Shown here: piece by piece, positions 14,965 through 19,951 of the stretch | Position numbering within the stretch: the stretch's first letter is position 1 | Layout of the letters: every line of letters starts with the position of its first letter | DNA from: Candidatus Aminicenantota bacterium | GTDB lineage: Bacteria > Acidobacteriota > UBA4820 > DSQY01 | Direction: 5' to 3' | DNA length: 19,951 bases | Assembly: GCA_027365515.1 (NCBI GenBank) | Contig: DAHXMK010000294.1 | Location: forward strand, 1 to 19,951 | Made by a program: the position numbers and the translations under genes | The notes under the pieces: generated by a model | The model's database searches: none | What the model was told of the DNA's origin: nothing | The model's input: the letters and a program-made list of their open reading frames with translations, nothing else

Positions 14965-15891
14965 ATGGGCGCGCCGAGAGAGCACAGGGTACTCATAGTT
15001 GACGACTCCCCCGCGATTCGCCGGGAGATACGCGAAGCCATTGAAAACGAGGGCTTTGGCGTTGAATGCCATGAAGCTTCCAACGGCCTCGACGGCTTCA
15101 GGTCTCTAATGGACAAGCCCGCCGATCTGGTTCTTTGCGACCTTGTCATGCCGGAATTCGACGGGCTCAAATTCCTTCAGCTTGTCTCAAGCCGTCCGGA
15201 ACTGGCCGAAGTTCCGGTCATCATGCTCACGGCCATAGGCGAAGTCGAACAGAAGATCAAAGTATTGGGTTCCGGTGCGAGCGACTACATCACCAAGCCT
15301 TTCCACCAAGGAGAGCTCCTGGCGAGGGTCAAGGTGCACCTCAAGATTAAGGCGCTCCAGGACGAGCTCAGGCAGAAAAACGCGCTGCTTCTCGAACTGT
15401 CCACAACCGACGGGCTTACCAAGATCTATAACCGGCGCCACTTTCTTGAACTGGCTCGAAAGGAGTTCGAGAGGAGCGCACGCCTCGGCCTTCAGCTCTC
15501 CCTTCTGCTCTTCGACGTTGACCACTTCAAGGAGATCAACGACACGTACGGCCACCAGGCGGGGGATGAAGTGCTAATCTCCCTTTGCCGCGCCGTCACG
15601 TCGAGCCTTCGGGACTACGACACTTTCGGCAGGTACGGCGGCGACGAGTTCGTCGTTCTTTTTCCCCAGAGCGACCTGCGAGCGGCCTTGAGGGTCGCCG
15701 AGAGAATCGAGAAGGCCATAGGCGAGATCGAAGTGCCGGAGATGGCCGGCAGGCGCGTGACGATAAGCGGCGGGCTTGTCCCTAAAATGGTCCGCCACGC
15801 CGACCTTGAAGCCCTGCTCAAAACGGCCGATGAGGCGCTCTACCGTTCCAAGAGCCTGGGCCGCGCAAGGATCACCCCAGCGGAAGAATAA
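14965..15891 (+). CDS. response regulator diguanylate cyclase (REC-GGDEF)
   Basis: This 308-residue cytoplasmic protein would make cyclic di-GMP from two GTP when phosphorylated by a sensor kinase. The N-terminal receiver domain has acidic pocket D13/D14, phosphoacceptor D59 (LCDLVMPEFDG), T89 and K111 (ITKPF). A helical linker (KIKALQDELRQKNALLLELS) leads to the GGDEF domain with DGLTKIYNRR, LFDVDHFKEINDTYGH and an intact GGDEF at 225-229. The RxxD inhibitory site (R216-D219) stands exactly five residues before it, so product inhibition is expected. The layout matches the WspR-like REC-GGDEF type. No kinase gene is nearby. GGAG at 14952-14955 is 9 nt before the ATG. A six-codon frame ends on the start codon (TAATG). 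Confidence 0.95.
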   Translation: MGAPREHRVLIVDDSPAIRREIREAIENEGFGVECHEASNGLDGFRSLMDKPADLVLCDLVMPEFDGLKFLQLVSSRPELAEVPVIMLTAIGEVEQKIKVLGSGASDYITKPFHQGELLARVKVHLKIKALQDELRQKNALLLELSTTDGLTKIYNRRHFLELARKEFERSARLGLQLSLLLFDVDHFKEINDTYGHQAGDEVLISLCRAVTSSLRDYDTFGRYGGDEFVVLFPQSDLRAALRVAERIEKAIGEIEVPEMAGRRVTISGGLVPKMVRHADLEALLKTADEALYRSKSLGRARITPAEE

Positions 15892-15895
15892 GTAT

Positions 15896-15947
15896 GAAGT
15901 ATGAATGACAAAGCGTTGTACTTTTTCTAATTCAACATTCATACTTC
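15896..15947. repeat. inverted repeat between the diguanylate cyclase and cyclophilin genes
   Basis: GAAGTATGAATG (15896-15907) and its perfect complement CATTCATACTTC (15936-15947) are separated by 28 bases. Degenerate TTCAT/TCTTCA units continue to about 15963. The sequence is AT-rich against a GC-rich background. It starts about five bases after the stop codon and ends just before the ribosome site of the next gene. Confidence 0.7.
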
Positions 15948-15978
15948 AATCTTCAACCTTCATCCATAAGGAGGCACA

Positions 15979-16446
15979 ATGTCACAAGTGACGCTGCACA
16001 CCAACAACGGCGACATTACGCTCAAGCTTTATCAGGATCAGGCGCCCAAAGCCTGCGAGAACTTCGCGAAGCACGCGAAGGACGGCTACTACGACAAGGT
16101 CATCTTTCACAGGGTCATAGAAGGCTTCATGATCCAGGGCGGCGACCCGACTGGGACTGGCCGGGGCGGCAAATCAATTTGGGGCAAGGAGTTCGAGGAC
16201 GAAATAGTCCCCTCCCTGACGTTCAGCCGCAAGGGAATTCTGGCGATGGCCAACGCCGGGCCTCGCACCAACGGCAGCCAGTTTTTCATCACGCTGGCGC
16301 CGACTGCATGGCTCAACGGCAAGCACACGATTTTCGGCGAAGTGGCGGCCGGAATGGACGTTGTCGAAAAGATAGGCAAGTGCGCCAAGGGCCCAGGCGA
16401 CAAGCCAGCCAAGGACATTGTAATAGAGCGCTGCACGGTCGAATAG
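15979..16446 (+). CDS. ppiB: cyclophilin-type peptidyl-prolyl cis-trans isomerase
   Basis: A 155-residue single-domain cyclophilin that catalyses cis-trans isomerisation of X-Pro bonds. Catalytic and peptide-binding signatures are intact: FHRVIEGFMIQGGD with R45, F50 and Q53, then GILAMANAGPRTNGSQFFIT, and LNGKHTIFGEV. There is no signal peptide, so it is probably cytoplasmic (PpiB-like). The length is normal for compact bacterial cyclophilins. AAGGAGG stands 6 nt before the ATG. No convincing promoter is seen in the repeat before it, so it may be read from the diguanylate cyclase promoter. Confidence 0.95.
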   Translation: MSQVTLHTNNGDITLKLYQDQAPKACENFAKHAKDGYYDKVIFHRVIEGFMIQGGDPTGTGRGGKSIWGKEFEDEIVPSLTFSRKGILAMANAGPRTNGSQFFITLAPTAWLNGKHTIFGEVAAGMDVVEKIGKCAKGPGDKPAKDIVIERCTVE

Positions 16447-16454
16447 CGAGGCTG

Positions 16455-16550
16455 ATGGGAGCCAGAGGCATTAGGGCCATGGCTCGGCCAAGATTTCCTC
16501 TCGAGGATTACGCCGCCATTTTTATGGGAGCAGGCCCGAGGATGGAATGA
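16455..16550 (+). CDS. possible 31-residue leader ORF coupled to the metallophosphoesterase gene
   Basis: An ATG at 16455 opens a 31-codon frame (MGARGIRAMARPRFPLEDYA...) whose TGA overlaps the next start codon as ATGA. A GAGG lies only 3 nt upstream, which is short. The peptide matches nothing I recognise. It fills the gap between the cyclophilin and phosphoesterase genes and might act only to couple translation. It may also be chance. Confidence 0.2.
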   Translation: MGARGIRAMARPRFPLEDYAAIFMGAGPRME

Positions 16551-17689
16551 GGGCATTCATGCTGTTTTACCTGGCCATCTACGGCTCGATGAACGGTTAC
16601 CTTCTGTGGCGGGCCAAAGGGGCGCTCTCGCTCGGCCTCAAGGGCACCACGCTCATTGGCTTCTGGATCATCATGATGGTCGCGGCGCCGGTTGCGATGC
16701 ACCTCTGCGAGCGGGCAGGCATGGAAAAGACGGCCAGGCTGTTCGCCTGGGCGGGCTGGTGCTGGCTGGGGTTCATTTTTCTTTTCATCTGCGCCTCGCT
16801 TCCCCTCGACATCTTTCGCGCGGCGGGGGCGCTCTTGCGACTGGTGTTTGGTCCGAAAATGGCGGCCTTCGTGCCAGGCTCAAAGCTCGCCTTTCTGACT
16901 GCTGTTTCCTTGAGCCTCACGGGCAATGTTTACGGCTTCTTCGAGGCAAGGGCGATACGGACTGAACGGATCGTCATCCACAGTTCAAAGGTCCCAAAGG
17001 GCATCGGCCGGTTCAGGATCGTTCAGATCAGCGACGTGCACTTCGGCCTGATTCTCAGAGAGGGACTGATGTCCAGCATCGCGCGCGTCGTGGATCAGGC
17101 CCAGCCGGACATCTTGGTTTCAACGGGCGACTTGGTTGACGGCGCTTCATCTAGCCTTGACGGACTCTCTTCCAGGCTCGCCGCTCTGCCCGCGCGCGAC
17201 GGCAAGTTCGCGGTGACGGGGAATCACGAGTTTTACGCCGGTATAGAGCAGTCGCTTGCCTTTACGAAAAAAGCGGGGTTCACCGTCCTTCGGCAAGAAA
17301 AAACTGCCATCGGAGGCTGGCTGACATTGGTGGGAGTTGACGACCCCGCCGGCTCTCGTTTTAAAGAGGGCAAAGCCTTGCCTGACGAGAAGCCGGTTTT
17401 GGACTTGGCCGTTCCTTCCAGCTTCATCGTGCTTTTGAAGCACCAGCCCGTTGTCGAGAAGGGAGCTGCCGGCCATTTCGATCTTCAGCTTTCAGGCCAC
17501 ATTCACGGCGGCCAGATATTTCCCTTCAATTTCGTGGTCAGGCTTTCGTACCCGCTTTGGTGCGGGCTGACAAAACTTCCCGAAGGCGGAGAAGTGTACG
17601 TCAGCCGCGGCACCGGCACGTGGGGGCCCCCGGTACGGCTCTTTGAACCACCGGAGATCACCATAATAGACCTCGAACCTGCCCATTGA
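16547..17689 (+). CDS. membrane-anchored calcineurin-like metallophosphoesterase (YkuE-like)
   Basis: This 380-residue protein has four hydrophobic segments in the first 135 residues, then a dinuclear-metal phosphoesterase domain. Metal ligands appear in canonical order: QISDVHFG (D163, H165), GDLVDG (D195), GNHEFY (N226, H227), LKHQP (H299) and SGHIHGGQ (H318, H320), then GTGTWGPPVR. This arrangement is typical of YkuE/YaeI-type enzymes, some of which act on lipids or phospholipid head groups; the substrate here is unknown. GAGG lies 5 nt before the ATG. The gene follows ppiB on the same strand with a small coupled frame between. No terminator is visible after it. Confidence 0.92.
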   Translation: MRAFMLFYLAIYGSMNGYLLWRAKGALSLGLKGTTLIGFWIIMMVAAPVAMHLCERAGMEKTARLFAWAGWCWLGFIFLFICASLPLDIFRAAGALLRLVFGPKMAAFVPGSKLAFLTAVSLSLTGNVYGFFEARAIRTERIVIHSSKVPKGIGRFRIVQISDVHFGLILREGLMSSIARVVDQAQPDILVSTGDLVDGASSSLDGLSSRLAALPARDGKFAVTGNHEFYAGIEQSLAFTKKAGFTVLRQEKTAIGGWLTLVGVDDPAGSRFKEGKALPDEKPVLDLAVPSSFIVLLKHQPVVEKGAAGHFDLQLSGHIHGGQIFPFNFVVRLSYPLWCGLTKLPEGGEVYVSRGTGTWGPPVRLFEPPEITIIDLEPAH

Positions 17690-17717
17690 ACGGGAAAACA
17701 GCGCCATTGTGGCCCGG

Positions 17718-17746
17718 TTGAAATATATGCCAGTTCGGCCTATGTT
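17718..17746 (+). promoter_or_regulatory. candidate promoter for the repeat-rich exported protein
   Basis: -35 TTGAAA (17718-17723, 5 of 6), a 17-base spacer and -10 TATGTT (17741-17746, 4 of 6). The start near 17753 gives a leader of about 18 nt that includes TAGGAGG. Confidence 0.5.
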
Positions 17747-17770
17747 ATATGCTGTTAGGAGGTAACGGCG

Positions 17771-19951
17771 ATGTTGTCGAGAAAAATCTCTTTTAGGCAA
17801 AGCGCGGCTCCCGGCTTTCTTGCGATAGTCCTTGGCCTCTTCTCTTTGGGCGCGTGGGCGGCTATTCCGGTCATACGCGACATCGGCATGGACGCGAACA
17901 AGAACAACGGCCAGGCAAACGGCTGGATAACGATGGAGGGTGAAAACTTCGATGGAACGACCACCAACGTTCTTTTCACCGCGAGCGGCGGGGGAACGGT
18001 CGCTTCGCCTAACGTCTATGTCTCCACGGGACGCGGAATGATCTTCTGCAAGGTCCCCACGAACGCCGTGACCGGAAGCATCTGGGTCAACGTTGACGCC
18101 TCCCAGTCGAGCGCTTACCCCTTGAATGTCAATACCACGCTCTTCGACCCAGGCGCCAACACGATTTCAGGGCAGGTTACCTCCTCGGGAATCGGCGTTC
18201 CCAATGTGGGCGTCGCGCTGCTTGCTCAGGGCAACTGTGGTCACGGCGTGGGCTTCTACTATGTCGCCAAGACCGACGCTTCCGGCTACTACACCCTTTA
18301 CTGGCCGGGCTCCGGAACGAACTTCATGATCATCGCCCTTCCTCCGCTCTCCGCCGGGCTTGCGGGGACGATGTGGCAGGTTTCGGGTACAGGGGATCTG
18401 ACGCAGAACTTCGCCCTGGCCGCAGGCACGACGGTCACCGGGACGGTTCAGAATCCCTCGGGCGGGGCGCTCCAAAACGCCCATGTTTCGTTTGACGGCA
18501 ACGGCCATGACCAGCTAGTCACCGATTCATCCGGGAACTTCTCGGTGCATTTGGTCCCCGGAAATTGGACGATGTATCTTAACCCCCCAGTCGGGTACCA
18601 TGCGATGGGTCTCGACCCCAACGGCGTTTCGATAGCGGTGTCGTCGAGTTCGCCCTACAGCCTGGGGACCATAAAACTCAACGGTGGGGTCTGGATTTCG
18701 GGAATTCTCCAGGACGACACCACCCCCACCGCTCAGCGGGTTGCGGCGGCCGATATCATGGTCAACCCCCAATACGGTGGCAACACCTACAACGAGAATT
18801 ACTCTCTCGGGGACGGGACGTTTGGAATCATGGTGCAGTCAGGCCAGGCCTTCCAGCTGAACATCCAGACGGCGAGAAAGGGCCCGTTGGTTGATTGGCA
18901 GGGGAACTACGGACCCTATACTTCGGACACGAACATCGGGACCATCACGCTGGGCCATGCCGGCTTCATAACGGGCACGGTGACGGATGACAGCGCCTCG
19001 CCCAATCCGTTGAGCGACGTTGGCCTCACCGCCCAGAGGTCCGATAACGGAACCTATTTGGCCTACACCAACAGCTGTTCGGACGGAAGCTACATCTTGA
19101 AGGTTCCCAGCGCCGGGACCACGGTTCCCGTCTTCGCGGAGGTGCAGTTCTACAATGACAGCCGCCCCTACGCGAACCAGACTTACAACAACAAGAACTT
19201 CCCGTGCGAGGGCAACGTGCTCAACGTCTCCGGGACGTCCACCGTATCTGGCATCAACTTCGCGCTTCATCCGGGTGGCTCCATCAGCGGGCAGGTCACC
19301 TATTACAGCGGCGGGGCGCCCGTCCCCAACATGAACGGGCAGGTTGACGATGGGGAAACGCACAACTGCACGCTGGGCGGCTGGCCGCCGACCGATTCAG
19401 GCGGCAACTACCAGCTCGACCACCTCCCGATTATGTCCTCCAGAGTCTGGGTTGGAAACCCGCCGACCAATTACTCCCGGGGATCGTACATCAACAAGAT
19501 CTTCCCGGACTACACGCCGGTGACCCCCGTGGCGGGCACCGTGACCTCCGGTGTGAACATCCCGCTCTGGATGGTACAGCCGTTACGGCCGGTTCCGAAC
19601 GGATCGAGCGGCACCCAGGCGGGCAAGATCAGCAAGCTCAACTCGGACGGAAGCCTGGTCAGCGCGACCTGGGACGTGACCTCCTGCCCCCCGCCGGGAA
19701 ACGCGAACTACAGCCTGCTGGCTGGCGTGGGAAGCACGCTTTCCAGCTATGGCCTGGTGGGAAGCCTCTGTGACATCGGCACCAGCGGGACCTATACGGG
19801 GCCGATGGTCGCGGTGCCGTCCGGCGAGCGTTTCATCTGGTTCGTTCTGGTTCAGACCGGCGGCCAGGGCCAGACGGAGAGCTCCTGGGGACAGAACAGC
19901 TCCCTGCAAGAGCGGAACGGGTCGAACGCTTCCAACCAGTGCCAGGATGTT
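17771..19951 (+). CDS. exported IPT/TIG and carboxypeptidase-regulatory-like repeat protein (3' partial)
   Basis: The frame is open for 727 codons to the right edge. GGAGG (17758-17762) is 8 nt before the ATG. A signal peptide ends near AWA-AIP (residue 30). Residues 32-122 look like an IPT/TIG Ig-like domain. Then come five carboxypeptidase-regulatory-like beta-sandwich repeats beginning at about 132, 222, 309, 400 and 505; each opens ISGQV, VTGTV or similar, and most contain a (T/S)DxSGxYxL-type strand. From about 634 a different Cys-containing module follows (TWDVTSCPPPGNANYSLLAG, SLCDIGTSGTY, ERFIWFVLV, then QERNGS), a style often found at the C-terminus of large secreted proteins. The real stop is therefore probably just beyond the window. 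It is likely a secreted or surface binding protein; the ligand is unknown. Many Asn/Gly/Thr residues and no catalytic motif are seen. Confidence 0.85.
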   Translation, partial: MLSRKISFRQSAAPGFLAIVLGLFSLGAWAAIPVIRDIGMDANKNNGQANGWITMEGENFDGTTTNVLFTASGGGTVASPNVYVSTGRGMIFCKVPTNAVTGSIWVNVDASQSSAYPLNVNTTLFDPGANTISGQVTSSGIGVPNVGVALLAQGNCGHGVGFYYVAKTDASGYYTLYWPGSGTNFMIIALPPLSAGLAGTMWQVSGTGDLTQNFALAAGTTVTGTVQNPSGGALQNAHVSFDGNGHDQLVTDSSGNFSVHLVPGNWTMYLNPPVGYHAMGLDPNGVSIAVSSSSPYSLGTIKLNGGVWISGILQDDTTPTAQRVAAADIMVNPQYGGNTYNENYSLGDGTFGIMVQSGQAFQLNIQTARKGPLVDWQGNYGPYTSDTNIGTITLGHAGFITGTVTDDSASPNPLSDVGLTAQRSDNGTYLAYTNSCSDGSYILKVPSAGTTVPVFAEVQFYNDSRPYANQTYNNKNFPCEGNVLNVSGTSTVSGINFALHPGGSISGQVTYYSGGAPVPNMNGQVDDGETHNCTLGGWPPTDSGGNYQLDHLPIMSSRVWVGNPPTNYSRGSYINKIFPDYTPVTPVAGTVTSGVNIPLWMVQPLRPVPNGSSGTQAGKISKLNSDGSLVSATWDVTSCPPPGNANYSLLAGVGSTLSSYGLVGSLCDIGTSGTYTGPMVAVPSGERFIWFVLVQTGGQGQTESSWGQNSSLQERNGSNASNQCQDV

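Noticed and set aside
15916..15944. Possible promoter TTGTAC for ppiB within the inverted repeat
   Set aside because: The -10 position at 17 bases holds TCATAC, matching only two of six consensus bases.

Overview
The window looks like chromosomal DNA from a GC-rich diderm (Gram-negative) bacterium. It encodes a LolA lipoprotein carrier, a three-domain DsbD, an outer-membrane beta-barrel ending in Phe, and a periplasmic folding factor of the PpiD/SurA type. The TPR-sigma54 regulator and the IPT plus carboxypeptidase-regulatory-like surface protein are a style I associate with Acidobacteriota, Aminicenantota and similar deep-branching, often metagenome-derived lineages. That placement is inference; there is no rRNA or other taxonomic marker. 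Promoters close to the sigma70 consensus can be read in front of most transcription units. No tRNA, rRNA, CRISPR, insertion sequence or phage gene was seen.

Layout. (1) 1-2767: 3' part of a large TPR/sigma54-activator gene, open to the left edge. (2) 2764-3964: an AT-richer outer-membrane protein gene with its own promoter and a strong intrinsic terminator. (3) 3971-6777: extended -10 promoter, then a class IV aminotransferase overlapping dsbD by one base. (4) 6763-8738, minus strand: a RumA-type rRNA methyltransferase convergent with dsbD, and an FmdB zinc-ribbon gene with its own promoter. (5) 8860-9463: folE, whose stop codon interlocks with that of lolA. (6) 9460-11275, minus strand: an unrecognised exported protein followed by lolA. 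(7) 11285-14893: divergent operon of a PpiD-like chaperone without parvulin domain, a PQQ-type beta-propeller and a NagZ-like glycosidase. (8) 14883-15891: a REC-GGDEF diguanylate cyclase. (9) 15892-17689: inverted repeat, cyclophilin, and a membrane metallophosphoesterase. (10) 17718-19951: a repeat-rich exported protein running off the right edge.

Much of the content serves the cell envelope: disulfide isomerisation (DsbD), lipoprotein transport (LolA), periplasmic folding (PpiD-like), muropeptide recycling (NagZ-like) and exported repeat proteins. Regulation is represented by an enhancer-binding protein and a c-di-GMP synthase. I found no clearly new multi-gene system. The points most worth a second look are the parvulin-less, internally duplicated PpiD-like protein, the shortened DsbD C-terminus beside an A5G5 tract, two minus-strand genes that look leaderless, and the unknown exported partner of LolA.
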